Source of the DNA: Treponema sp.
GTDB taxonomy: Bacteria > Spirochaetota > Spirochaetia > Treponematales > Treponemataceae
NCBI GenBank assembly: GCA_022640795.1
Contig: JALCCK010000019.1
Coordinates: forward strand, 1 to 43,892
DNA length: 43,892 bases
Direction: 5' to 3'
Below, piece after piece: positions 34,044-43,109 of this stretch. Position 1 is the first letter of the stretch. Each line of letters begins with the position of its first letter. The notes below the pieces were generated by a model. The model was not told where the DNA came from and made no database searches. It worked only from the letters and a program-made list of their open reading frames with translations. The position numbers and the translations under genes are program-made.

Positions 34044-36782
34044 ATGAAAAAAAACGATCTTCGTACTACATCCCATAAACCGGAAGCATCCTCTCCCAAA
34101 GAATGGCTCGTCCCTCTCATAACCGCAGCGGTTGTGCTGCTTGCTGCAGCCACACCGGTCTTCCGCAATTTTGATTCCGGTCTGTTCGATATTTTTCTTT
34201 CGCTGAAACCTTCCGTACCGCAGAATCGGCATATCGTACTGGTTGACATCGACGACACGGCAATCGACAAGCTGGGCGGCTGGCCCTGGCCGCGGACGTA
34301 CATGGCACAGGGGCTTGAACTGCTGTCGGAATTCGGTGCGAAAACGGCAGTACTCGATATCGAATACAACACGCCGAGCCCGCCGGGCATCGACCGTACC
34401 TATCTCGAAAAAAATCTGAAACGTGACTTCGACACCGGATTCGGCGATCTGTCGGGCAATATTGCAGATCTGTACTCCGCGCTGGTCACCGGGCAGATAC
34501 CGCTGCATGATGCAGACTCCTACGTGAACGACCTGATAACCGCTGCCAGCCAGACAAAAGACCGGCTCTACCGGAACTCGGAGTCCGTCGCAGTCGATAA
34601 CGACGGGTTCCTCGCCGGCGCCATCGGCTTTTCGGGAATAACCGGAACAGCGTACCGGCTGCTGCCGGAAAAAAACGAAAGTTTCAGTACGGCAGACCGG
34701 AAAACACTCGGCCCGAAGCTGGAATTTCCGTCTGACGGTACCGCGGCCCACGCGGACCGGTACACGGACATTCTGCCGTCGCTCGTACCGATAATGCAGC
34801 AGGGACGATGGGCAGGATACGTAAATATTGAAATAGACCCCGACGGAAAACGGCGCAGAATAAAGCCGGTCGAAACGCTCCACGGCAAAAACTATGCGCA
34901 GCTGGTATTCGAACCGCTGATTTCCTGGCTCGGAAATCCAGCCGTCTCCGTATCGCATCACCGGCTGCTGCTCAAAGGAGCCCGGTATTCCGACGGCGTT
35001 CACGATGTTTCCATTCCGCTCGACAGCTCCGGAACCATGCTGGTACACTGGCCCAAAACGAAATATCCCGACAGTTTCCGGCATCTCTCGTTCTATTATC
35101 TGATCCGCTATAAAGAACAGACCGACGAACTGTACAATAATCTGTCAGCGCTTTCGCGCAGGGACGCGTGGAAACTCCTGACGACAAACCCGGCGGAAGA
35201 ACTCGCCGCAGAAAAAGACCGGATCGATACGATGCTTTCAGAATTACAGAAAGCTCCGGCGGATCAGGGCAGATCAGACTATTTTGAGGAAAAAAACAAA
35301 TGGTTCTCACAGATACAGACATTTCTTTCATCCGGATACGATGAAATCCTGAATAGTGCACTCAGCCAGCTCGAAAAATCGGTCCCCGATCCGAATCAGC
35401 AGCAGTTGATCCGGGACGAACAGACCGGCGTCAAAAAACTTTTCGACAACATACGAAAATCTTTCGCATCCGTAAGCCGGAACCGCAGTCTGCTGCAGCA
35501 GCAGCTTGCAGGAGTTTTCTGTATTATCGGTTACGTCGGGACGGGAACCAGCGATCTCGGCGCAACGCCGTTCCAGAAGGATTATCCCAACACCGGCACA
35601 CACGCATGCGTCGTTAATACAATTCTGCAGCGCGATTTTCTGCAGGAGGTACCGGGATGGCTGCCGGATCTGCTCATAGTGCTCATGCCGCTTCTGCTGT
35701 TTCTCGTAATACGAAAACGACCGCCCATCCAGCAGAACATCATCGGACTCGGGTTCATCGTTCTTTCCGCCGCAGCAGCGCTGGTTATCTTTCTTGCTGC
35801 AGGTATCTACGTCAAACCTGCAGCACCGGTTCTGGCGACCGCAGTTACCTTTATTGCCTATGTCGTCATGCGTTTTATGGGTGAAGCACAGGAAAAGAAT
35901 TTTCTCAGGAGGGCATTCGGCGTCTACATAGCGGACGAAGTTATCGACGAAATCGTCGAAGATCCCGCAAAGCTCAAACTGGGCGGTGAAAACAGGCTCA
36001 TGACCGCCATGTTTACCGATATACGCGGTTTTTCCACGATAAGCGAACAGTTATCGGCAGAACAGCTGGTACAACTGCTTAACCAGTACCTGTCAGGTAT
36101 GAGCGATATTATTCTGGATGAAAAAGGAGTCGTCGATAAATACGAAGGCGACGCGATCATCGCATTCTGGGGTGCCCCCGTCATGCAGCAGGGACACGCG
36201 GAGCACGCTCTTGCCTCCGCCCTGAAGATGAAAAAACTGGAAAGCGAACTGAATAAACGCTTTCTGGCAGAAAAAATGTCACCCGGCCCGCTGCTCACCC
36301 GCATCGGAATCAATACCGGCGACATGGTCGCCGGCAATATGGGTACACAGCGGAAAATGAACTATACCATTATGGGAAATTCCGTCAACCTCGCCGCACG
36401 GCTGGAAGGCGTCAACAAGTTGTACGGAACATGGATACTGACAACAGATTTTACCGCCGAAGGTAATATGGACAGATTCGTATTCCGGAAGCTCGACCGT
36501 GTCCGTGTTATCGGAATACATACACCGGTTCAGTTACGCGAACTGGTTGCCGAAAGAAATGACATGGCGCCCGAACAGCTCGATTTTCTGGAACAGTTCA
36601 GTCAGAGCCTGGACACATTCGAACGCCGCGAATGGAAAAAAGCTGAACAGCAGTTTGCCGCCCTTTCAGAACGGAATCCCGCAGACGGACCGTCGCAGCT
36701 GTATCTGAACCGCAGCCGCGACTACCTGAAAAAGCCCCCGGCCGATAGCTGGGACGGAGTATTCAACATGACGCAGAAATAA
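34044..36782 (+). CDS. CHASE2-domain adenylate cyclase
   Basis: A 912-aa membrane cyclase. One membrane segment at 22-40, then an extracytoplasmic CHASE2 sensor (DIFLSLKPSVPQNRHIVLVDID, GGWPWPRTYMAQ, AKTAVLDIEY) with a long insert up to residue 530. Three membrane segments follow at about 537-625, then the class III cyclase domain. Metal Asp in MFTDIRGF (near 656) and YEGDAIIAF (near 702), the Lys in KYEGD and Thr in NYTIMG (K/T class IIIb) and N/R in VNLAAR are all present, so cAMP synthesis is expected. No ribosome-binding site is obvious. Confidence 0.93.
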   Translation: MKKNDLRTTSHKPEASSPKEWLVPLITAAVVLLAAATPVFRNFDSGLFDIFLSLKPSVPQNRHIVLVDIDDTAIDKLGGWPWPRTYMAQGLELLSEFGAKTAVLDIEYNTPSPPGIDRTYLEKNLKRDFDTGFGDLSGNIADLYSALVTGQIPLHDADSYVNDLITAASQTKDRLYRNSESVAVDNDGFLAGAIGFSGITGTAYRLLPEKNESFSTADRKTLGPKLEFPSDGTAAHADRYTDILPSLVPIMQQGRWAGYVNIEIDPDGKRRRIKPVETLHGKNYAQLVFEPLISWLGNPAVSVSHHRLLLKGARYSDGVHDVSIPLDSSGTMLVHWPKTKYPDSFRHLSFYYLIRYKEQTDELYNNLSALSRRDAWKLLTTNPAEELAAEKDRIDTMLSELQKAPADQGRSDYFEEKNKWFSQIQTFLSSGYDEILNSALSQLEKSVPDPNQQQLIRDEQTGVKKLFDNIRKSFASVSRNRSLLQQQLAGVFCIIGYVGTGTSDLGATPFQKDYPNTGTHACVVNTILQRDFLQEVPGWLPDLLIVLMPLLLFLVIRKRPPIQQNIIGLGFIVLSAAAALVIFLAAGIYVKPAAPVLATAVTFIAYVVMRFMGEAQEKNFLRRAFGVYIADEVIDEIVEDPAKLKLGGENRLMTAMFTDIRGFSTISEQLSAEQLVQLLNQYLSGMSDIILDEKGVVDKYEGDAIIAFWGAPVMQQGHAEHALASALKMKKLESELNKRFLAEKMSPGPLLTRIGINTGDMVAGNMGTQRKMNYTIMGNSVNLAARLEGVNKLYGTWILTTDFTAEGNMDRFVFRKLDRVRVIGIHTPVQLRELVAERNDMAPEQLDFLEQFSQSLDTFERREWKKAEQQFAALSERNPADGPSQLYLNRSRDYLKKPPADSWDGVFNMTQK

Positions 36783-36838
36783 CGGAGACCCCGCAATCTT
36801 TTCTGCCGGAATTCAGAAGGCGAAGAAACTATTTTAAA

Positions 36839-37702
36839 ATGAATAAAATAAATAATCATACTGAAAATCTTGAATTTTCCTATTCAAAACAAATTATAGC
36901 ATTCCCAAAAAACTTTCCAGTTTTTTTCTTCGATTATCAGGTCTCCCGTGACTCTCTGACCATGCTGCATCATCATGATGCAGTCGAAATAGGTCTCTGC
37001 AGACACGGAAACGGACTCTTTGTTTTGGGAAATGAAATCTGCAGCTACAAAGCAGGAGATATTACCATAATAGGAACAGATATTTACCATCGTGCACATG
37101 CCAGTGAACCCGATGACGATCTCTGGACCTTTTTCTATTTCAAACCGGAAGACTGGGGAATGAAACTGCCTGCTACGATGCGTATTCTTACCGATAAAAC
37201 TGAAAATCCGGAACTTGCCTGTCTCATCTCTATTTTCTGCAAAGAAATTACAGAACAGACAGAAAACTATCACAGTGTGACCAAAGGTCTACTTATTGCA
37301 ATAATCTCATATATTCAACGAAGTCTGATACTTAATACAAGAGATACGACAACGTTCAGTTATGATTCTCCGACTATTTCGCTGGATCCGAGAATAAAGC
37401 ATGCTATCGATCTGATGATTGACCCGGGAAAGAAACAGAATACACTAGAGCAAATAGCTGACAGTTGCAATATGTCCCCATCTTATTTCAGGCAGTTGTT
37501 CAAACAGCAGCTGTATAAAGCTCCGAAAGATTTCCTGACGGAACTGAAACTGAAAAAGGCGATGAATCTGCTGAGGAATACTGACAAAAAAATAATTGAT
37601 ATAGCACTCGACTGCGGATTCAACAGTTTATGCAGTTTCAACCGGCAGTTCAAAAAGAAAATACAGTTATCACCACTCCAGTGGAAAAAGAAAAATACCT
37701 GA
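36839..37702 (+). CDS. AraC-family transcriptional regulator
   Basis: A 287-aa regulator. Residues 20-110 are the cupin-like sensor domain (TMLHHHDAVEIGLCRHGNG, YKAGDITIIGTDIYHRAHA). Residues 190-285 are the double helix-turn-helix: NTLEQIADSCNMSPSYFRQLFKQQL and a second IIDIALDCGFNSLCSFNRQFKK. These proteins usually bind a sugar and activate neighbouring uptake genes, here the sugar ABC operon 132 bp downstream. Base composition is clearly more AT-rich than upstream genes. No ribosome-binding site at a normal distance. Confidence 0.92.
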   Translation: MNKINNHTENLEFSYSKQIIAFPKNFPVFFFDYQVSRDSLTMLHHHDAVEIGLCRHGNGLFVLGNEICSYKAGDITIIGTDIYHRAHASEPDDDLWTFFYFKPEDWGMKLPATMRILTDKTENPELACLISIFCKEITEQTENYHSVTKGLLIAIISYIQRSLILNTRDTTTFSYDSPTISLDPRIKHAIDLMIDPGKKQNTLEQIADSCNMSPSYFRQLFKQQLYKAPKDFLTELKLKKAMNLLRNTDKKIIDIALDCGFNSLCSFNRQFKKKIQLSPLQWKKKNT

Positions 37703-37731
37703 CAATTTTTATAGCCTTGTTTCAAAATACC

Positions 37732-37762
37732 CTTATTTTTCGGCGAAAAAGCTAAGTTTACA
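37732..37762 (+). promoter_or_regulatory. AT-rich hairpin and -35 before sugar ABC operon
   Basis: CTTATTTTTC-GGC-GAAAAAGCTAAG (37732-37756) forms a 10-bp stem with a 2-nt bulge and lacks a trailing T-run, so it may be an operator rather than a terminator. TTTACA at 37757-37762 could be the -35 of the operon; the -10 at 17 nt (TTATGT) is weak. Confidence 0.4.
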
Positions 37763-37834
37763 AGTGTTTATGCAGAGAATTATGTAAAAACTACGATATC
37801 ATAAAAACATACCACTCGTAGGAGGTTATATTTT

Positions 37835-39169
37835 ATGAAGAAAATTTTAATCACAGCTGCTGTTCTACTGCTTGGCTGCGGGATTTGTTTTGCCAAGGGT
37901 TCTGCCGATTCACAAAAAGAAAAAACGGTGGAAATTTCGACAAATTATAGTGAAGAAGTACAGGTTGAAGTCTGCAAAAAAATTTTTGGAGATCTGGTTA
38001 CGGAATATAACCAGAAGAACGGAACTGATTATCAGCTGCAATTACTTACCGGACAGGGAATGGATATTACAAATACACGAATGAGTTCGGGTGATAAACC
38101 GGATCTATTTGCCATTGATTCTCCTGCAGACGCACAACGGTATAATAAAGACGGCCTTTTATATGATCTGAGTTCATATGCAAAGAAATACGGATGGAAA
38201 AACAAGATGTTCCCGTGGGCATACGATCTGGCACTCTCAGGAGAAAAAATGATGAGTGTTCCGTTCGGCTATGAAGGACTGTTACTCTGGTATAATAAAT
38301 CGCTTATGAAAAAACTCGGACTGGATGCTGACAGCATCACGGATCTGGCATCATTTGAAAATGCGCTGCAAAAGGCAAAAGACGCAGGATATATTCCTGT
38401 TGTATTGGGAACCCAGGACTGGCCGTGGGCACAGGAATGGTATCTTTCTATTATGTATAGCTATACCGGCAGAAAACTTCTGAAAGATACGATTGAAGGG
38501 AAAAGCAAGCTCGGCTGGAAAGATCCGCGGTTTAAGAAGACAGTCGAATTGTACAAATCATGGAATGACAAAGGCTATCTGGCTGACGGAAAATCCTATG
38601 TGCTGACTTCTGATGATGCCATTAATATTTTCACGACAGGAAAAGCACTATTTAAGCTCGAGGGAACATGGGCTCCCTATTGGATTACTCCGCTGGATAA
38701 AGAAAAACAGAACAATATCGGAGTTATGCTGCATCCTGCCATCAACGATGCAGAAAAACCACATTTGCCGATCGCTATCGGCCAGGAATGGTGCGTATCT
38801 TCCGATACAAAAAATGCCGATATCTGTGCATTCATACTGGACGGGCTCATGCGGCAGAATTATCAGGGAACATTCCTTGATGCGGGAATGGACGTTGCAC
38901 CGATAAAAATTGACGACAACCAGTACGCAAACCTTACACCGACCGTACAGGGTATGTGGAAAATAGTAAACAAAGCATTAACTGATAATAAATTCGGATA
39001 TGCAACATATGCCTTTTACCCACCGGAAACCAGAGTTTATTGCTATGAAGGCATTGTTAACGTTCTGACCAACAAGATAAGTATCGACGATTATCTTTCA
39101 AAAATGCAGGAACTGAACGAAAAAGAATTGAATGAAGGTTTTATTCCCGTTATTCCCGCAGTAAAGTGA
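37835..39169 (+). CDS. Sugar ABC transporter substrate-binding protein (family 1)
   Basis: A 444-aa exported protein of the MalE/UgpB class. Signal peptide MKKILITAAVLLLGCGICFA, cleaved before KGSADS or lipidated at a Cys in LLLGC/GC. Mature motifs: KPDLFAIDSPADAQRYNKDGLLYDLSSYAKKYGWK, GYEGLLLWYNKSLMKKLGLD and FTTGKALFKLEGTWAP, the last typical of the family. GGAGG is 9 nt before the ATG. Sugar specificity is not readable; an oligosaccharide or glycoside is likely. Confidence 0.93.
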   Translation: MKKILITAAVLLLGCGICFAKGSADSQKEKTVEISTNYSEEVQVEVCKKIFGDLVTEYNQKNGTDYQLQLLTGQGMDITNTRMSSGDKPDLFAIDSPADAQRYNKDGLLYDLSSYAKKYGWKNKMFPWAYDLALSGEKMMSVPFGYEGLLLWYNKSLMKKLGLDADSITDLASFENALQKAKDAGYIPVVLGTQDWPWAQEWYLSIMYSYTGRKLLKDTIEGKSKLGWKDPRFKKTVELYKSWNDKGYLADGKSYVLTSDDAINIFTTGKALFKLEGTWAPYWITPLDKEKQNNIGVMLHPAINDAEKPHLPIAIGQEWCVSSDTKNADICAFILDGLMRQNYQGTFLDAGMDVAPIKIDDNQYANLTPTVQGMWKIVNKALTDNKFGYATYAFYPPETRVYCYEGIVNVLTNKISIDDYLSKMQELNEKELNEGFIPVIPAVK

Positions 39170-39208
39170 TATTAACCTGTTTCGATTTCATATAAAATCA
39201 TAGTCTTC

Positions 39209-39234
39209 CCGTGCCGAACTCAATTTCGGCACGG
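39209..39234 (+). other. Intercistronic stem-loop between binding protein and permease genes
   Basis: CCGTGCCGAA (39209-39218), loop CTCAAT, TTCGGCACGG (39225-39234): a perfect 10-bp stem without a T-run. Such loops commonly protect the upstream mRNA end, giving more binding protein than permease. Confidence 0.75.
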
Positions 39235-39260
39235 AGCAAACTTCAGGAGTAAAAATATAT

Positions 39261-40148
39261 ATGAAACAAAATATAATAAAAAAACCATATCAGAAAATGG
39301 AATTACGCGCAGCTCTACTGACACTTATTCCTGTCTTCCTGTACCATTTCTGCATCGTTGTTTTGCCTTCAGCAAATTCTCTGCTGAGTTCTTTTACAAA
39401 CTGGAACGGATTACTGACAAAGAAATTCATTGGATTTAAAAATTACAAAGATTTATTCGAAGATCCCGATTTCTATGAAGCTTTTTTTAATAATATAAAA
39501 TGGATGCTGATCTTTATTACACTGCCCGTTATTTTCAGTGTGATCATCGGCTTTATGCTCAGTTATATAAAAAAAGGCAGATCCGTCTTCCGTGTAATGT
39601 ACTTTTTACCGTATGTAATTTCCGCTGCCATAGCAGGGAAAATATTTGCAGCATTCTATAATCCATACCTTGGAATCAACACATGGTTGAAAAATATAGG
39701 ATTGTCCTTTCTGGCACATGACTGGCTCGCTCCCGCGCATGCGCTTATTTCCGTTGCCTTTGTCGATATGTGGCACTGGTGGGGGTTTCTGCTTGTTATT
39801 TTTATGAGTGCGTTACAGCAGATCGACCCGATGCTTTACGAAAGTGCAGAAGTTGAAGGAGCTTCGGAAGTACAGAAATTCTGGTATATTACAATTCCAG
39901 GAATAAGAACAACACTCACTTTCATCATTCTGGTTTCAATGGTCTGGTCAATAAGTACATTCGATTATGTGTGGGTTATGACAAGAGGATCAACCGGTTC
40001 TTCAATTCTTTCGACAATGCTGTACAAAAACGCCTTTCTGAAATACAAGGCAGGATATGCCTGCACTATTTCAGTTTTTCAGAACATACTTGCATTACTT
40101 ATTTTCGGAATATTCAACTTTATCCAGAAAGGATCGGAGGATATCTGA
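39261..40148 (+). CDS. Sugar ABC transporter permease (MalF/UgpA type)
   Basis: A 295-aa protein with six membrane segments. The EAA loop near 205 reads ESAEVEGASEVQKFWYITIPGIR, the contact for the ATPase. The N-terminal PSANSLLSSFTNWNG segment is typical of the family. Pairs with the next gene as a heterodimer. No ATP-binding protein gene is in this cluster. Confidence 0.93.
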   Translation: MKQNIIKKPYQKMELRAALLTLIPVFLYHFCIVVLPSANSLLSSFTNWNGLLTKKFIGFKNYKDLFEDPDFYEAFFNNIKWMLIFITLPVIFSVIIGFMLSYIKKGRSVFRVMYFLPYVISAAIAGKIFAAFYNPYLGINTWLKNIGLSFLAHDWLAPAHALISVAFVDMWHWWGFLLVIFMSALQQIDPMLYESAEVEGASEVQKFWYITIPGIRTTLTFIILVSMVWSISTFDYVWVMTRGSTGSSILSTMLYKNAFLKYKAGYACTISVFQNILALLIFGIFNFIQKGSEDI

Positions 40149-40149
40149 T

Positions 40150-40977
40150 ATGACAACACAAAAAAGAATTCGAAGAACGATTCTTTATATATTTCTTGCA
40201 GCAGTGGCTTTGCTGGAAATAGCGCCGCTTGTAATCACCTTTTTGAATTCGTTAAGAACAAATTCTGAAATAAAACAGGCAGCTGTCGGATTCCCTTTGA
40301 ATCCCCAGTTTATAAATTATCTCAAAGCGTGGAAAATCGGCGGATATGCCCAGGCCTTTCTGAATAGTATACTTATCAGTTGTACAACATCTTGTATAGT
40401 ACTGACAGCTTCCATTCTTTCCGGATATTTTCTCGCCAGAATCAAAAACCATTTTAACAGATTGCTTCGCATATATTATGGATTTTCATTGTCCATTCCC
40501 GTATTTTCATTTCTCGTCCCGTTGTATTTTAATTTTTCACGCATGAATCTGGTTAACAGTAAGCTTGGAATCATAGTAATTTATATCGCGACAAATCTGC
40601 CATTCAATATCATTCTTGCGGCAACTTTCATCTCGGGTATTCCGAGAACGCTCGACGAAGCAGCTGTCATAGACGGCTGCGGTACATATGAAATAATAGG
40701 AAAAATTATCTTTCCACTTGCAAAGCCGATTATTACGACTATTCTGCTCATCGTATTCGTATCAACATGGAACGAATTTACACTTGCAAATACATTTCTG
40801 CAACTACCGGAAATAAAAACGGCTGCTACGAAATACGTATTCTTTGTCGGAGAACGGGGCTCTGATCTCTCTCTTATCTATTCAGCGGGAATCATAACGA
40901 TGCTCCCTATTGTCGGAATTTTTCTGCTTTTACAGAATTATTTCATCGAAGGACTGACTTCAGGAAGTATAAAATAA
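40150..40977 (+). CDS. Sugar ABC transporter permease (MalG/UgpE type)
   Basis: A 275-aa protein with six membrane segments. The EAA loop reads DEAAVIDGCGTYEIIGKIIFPLAKP near residue 180. The N-terminus RTILYIFLAAVALLEIAP and LNSLRTNSEIKQ are family-typical. ATG at 40150 follows GGAGG by 9 nt, only 1 nt after the previous stop. Its TAA stop shares its last base with the ATG of the next gene (TAATG). Confidence 0.93.
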   Translation: MTTQKRIRRTILYIFLAAVALLEIAPLVITFLNSLRTNSEIKQAAVGFPLNPQFINYLKAWKIGGYAQAFLNSILISCTTSCIVLTASILSGYFLARIKNHFNRLLRIYYGFSLSIPVFSFLVPLYFNFSRMNLVNSKLGIIVIYIATNLPFNIILAATFISGIPRTLDEAAVIDGCGTYEIIGKIIFPLAKPIITTILLIVFVSTWNEFTLANTFLQLPEIKTAATKYVFFVGERGSDLSLIYSAGIITMLPIVGIFLLLQNYFIEGLTSGSIK

Positions 40978-43109
40978 TGAAAAAACAACAGGATAAATTA
41001 TTCTCCTACAATAACGATTACTTTCAAAAAACATATGCAGGGTGGCTCGGAAAAATAATCGGAATAAGGATGGGGTCTCCTATAGAAGGCTGGACCTATG
41101 AACAGATACATGCAAAATACGATAAGATAAACGGATACGTCAAAGATTATAATGACTACGCTGCTGATGACGACAGCAACGGTCCGTTGTTCTTAATCAG
41201 ATCACTGTATGACTATCCGGAGTTAGGTGAAAAAATCAGCGAACGTGAAATGGCAGAAACATGGCTGAATTACGTTCCATATCACCACGGTTTTTTCTGG
41301 TGGGGCGGCTATGGCATATCAACAGAAAATACCGCATACGACAATCTGGCAGCAGGCATTTCCGCACCACTCAGTGGTTCTATAGCGCTAAACGGAATTA
41401 CGCGCGCAGAGCAGATAGGCGGTCAAATCTTCGTTGATTCATGGGGATTCGTTTTTCCTGCTGCTCCTGAAAAAGCGGCTGCTACTGCAAAAAAAATGAT
41501 ACGAGTCTCGCACGATGGAAACGCTCTCTACGGAGGAATGTTCATTGCAGCCTGTATCAGCGCTGCATACACGGCAAGTACCATTGACGAAATAATCAAA
41601 AAAGGATTAAGCGTCATACCGACAGACTGTCATTACGCAGAGGTTGTTTCTGATATAAAACGCTTCTATGAATCCGATACGGAAAAAAAATGGACAAAAT
41701 GCTTCCAATATATCCAGAAACATTATGGATACGACAAATATCCGGGAAGCTGCCATATTATACCTAATACGGCTGTCATTATACTATCACTTTTGTACGG
41801 AGACAAAGATTTTCGGGAATCACTTTCAATCTGTAATACCTGTGGCTGGGATACAGACTGTAATTCAGGCAATATAGGAGCTATACTCGGTGTACTCGGA
41901 GGAATTGAAACTATAGACGACGATCTTATTCTACCGGTTAAAGATTTACTGCTTGCCTCAAGTATAATCGGAAATCTGAATATTACTACCGTAAGCACTT
42001 CTGCACAGTTCTTCTGCAGTCTGGGCTGCCGGCAGGCTCATAAACCGCTGCCGGAAGAATGGGAGAAAAGGGAAAAACAAAACTGTCACATAATCCATTT
42101 TGACTTTAAAAAATCAACAGGAGCAATCAGGAGCAATGCACCTGATGTACAAATAACAAACAGCGATGAATCCGTCATAGATGGGCACCGGTCACTTCTC
42201 ATACAAAAAAAAGAGGGGAACAGTTTTGACCTGTACTATAAAACATATTATACACCGGATGATTTAGAAGATTCCCGTTACGATCCGGCCTTTACACCTG
42301 TCATATTTCCGGGACAGACAATCGAGGCGGTTCTGAAAAATGCGGGAGACGGACCGGTAAAAATATCTCTTTTTGCAACAGACAAGCATACCGGTTACCA
42401 ATATAAAGCTCCCGTAACATCCGTACCGGAACAAAGTATTGTGAATCTCAGCTACAGAATTCCACAGGGAACAGATGCGCTTATTGAAAAAATCGGATTT
42501 AAAATAGTACCTGCAGCAACTCATAAAACACGACTACTGCTCGACAACCTTACGATAGCAGGAAAACCAGATTATAAAATGGATTTTGCAAAAGAAAAAA
42601 TTGAAAAATATAAAACCACCGGAACCAGCATACATCAGGAATTAAGTTGCTGTACAATTTCAAAAGGCCTTTGGGAATATAAAGAAGATTATCTCAGCGG
42701 AAGCTGTGCTGATAGAGGCGATCTACTGACTGGCTATTATTATGGGAAAGATTATCAGTTCAGCTGTATGATAGCTCCCATAGCAGGAAATTACCATCTG
42801 ATCAATTTCAGAGTTCAAGGGTTGGCCAGGTGCTATTCATTCGGTTTCTATGGAGAAAATACAATTGCTCTCTTGAAGAAAAAAAATTCTGACAGCATCA
42901 TGGCAAAAAAAGAAATTGTATGGGAAAAAGGCAAAGAATATCAATTCTCCGTATCGGTTAAAAATAGTTTTATCAAAGCATATATTGATGATCAGTTACT
43001 ATTTACTGTCACGGATTCCAATCCATATTTATATGGACAGATTGGTATGACAGTACTCCATGGCAGCCACTGTCACTACAGAGCAGTCGAAATTAAGCCA
43101 ACTACCTGA
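40977..43109 (+). CDS. ADP-ribosylglycohydrolase-family enzyme with C-terminal beta domains
   Basis: A 710-aa protein. Residues 15-350 belong to the ADP-ribosylglycohydrolase (DraG/ARH) fold: GWLGKIIGIRMGSPIEG, a metal site AADDDSNGP near 62, and the second metal block GWDTDCNSGNIGAILG near 292. The remaining half is not part of ARH enzymes: residues 380-530 look like a carbohydrate-binding-type beta sandwich and 545-710 like a LamG/concanavalin-type domain. No signal peptide, so cytoplasmic. Tight coupling to a sugar permease suggests it acts on the imported glycoside, perhaps as an N- or O-glycosidase, rather than on ADP-ribosyl protein. That is inference. Confidence 0.85.
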   Translation: MKKQQDKLFSYNNDYFQKTYAGWLGKIIGIRMGSPIEGWTYEQIHAKYDKINGYVKDYNDYAADDDSNGPLFLIRSLYDYPELGEKISEREMAETWLNYVPYHHGFFWWGGYGISTENTAYDNLAAGISAPLSGSIALNGITRAEQIGGQIFVDSWGFVFPAAPEKAAATAKKMIRVSHDGNALYGGMFIAACISAAYTASTIDEIIKKGLSVIPTDCHYAEVVSDIKRFYESDTEKKWTKCFQYIQKHYGYDKYPGSCHIIPNTAVIILSLLYGDKDFRESLSICNTCGWDTDCNSGNIGAILGVLGGIETIDDDLILPVKDLLLASSIIGNLNITTVSTSAQFFCSLGCRQAHKPLPEEWEKREKQNCHIIHFDFKKSTGAIRSNAPDVQITNSDESVIDGHRSLLIQKKEGNSFDLYYKTYYTPDDLEDSRYDPAFTPVIFPGQTIEAVLKNAGDGPVKISLFATDKHTGYQYKAPVTSVPEQSIVNLSYRIPQGTDALIEKIGFKIVPAATHKTRLLLDNLTIAGKPDYKMDFAKEKIEKYKTTGTSIHQELSCCTISKGLWEYKEDYLSGSCADRGDLLTGYYYGKDYQFSCMIAPIAGNYHLINFRVQGLARCYSFGFYGENTIALLKKKNSDSIMAKKEIVWEKGKEYQFSVSVKNSFIKAYIDDQLLFTVTDSNPYLYGQIGMTVLHGSHCHYRAVEIKPTT

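Noticed and set aside
34008..35084. 358-aa minus-strand open frame
   Set aside because: Antisense to the CHASE2 cyclase and rich in improbable Cys/Arg/Gln runs; no motifs.
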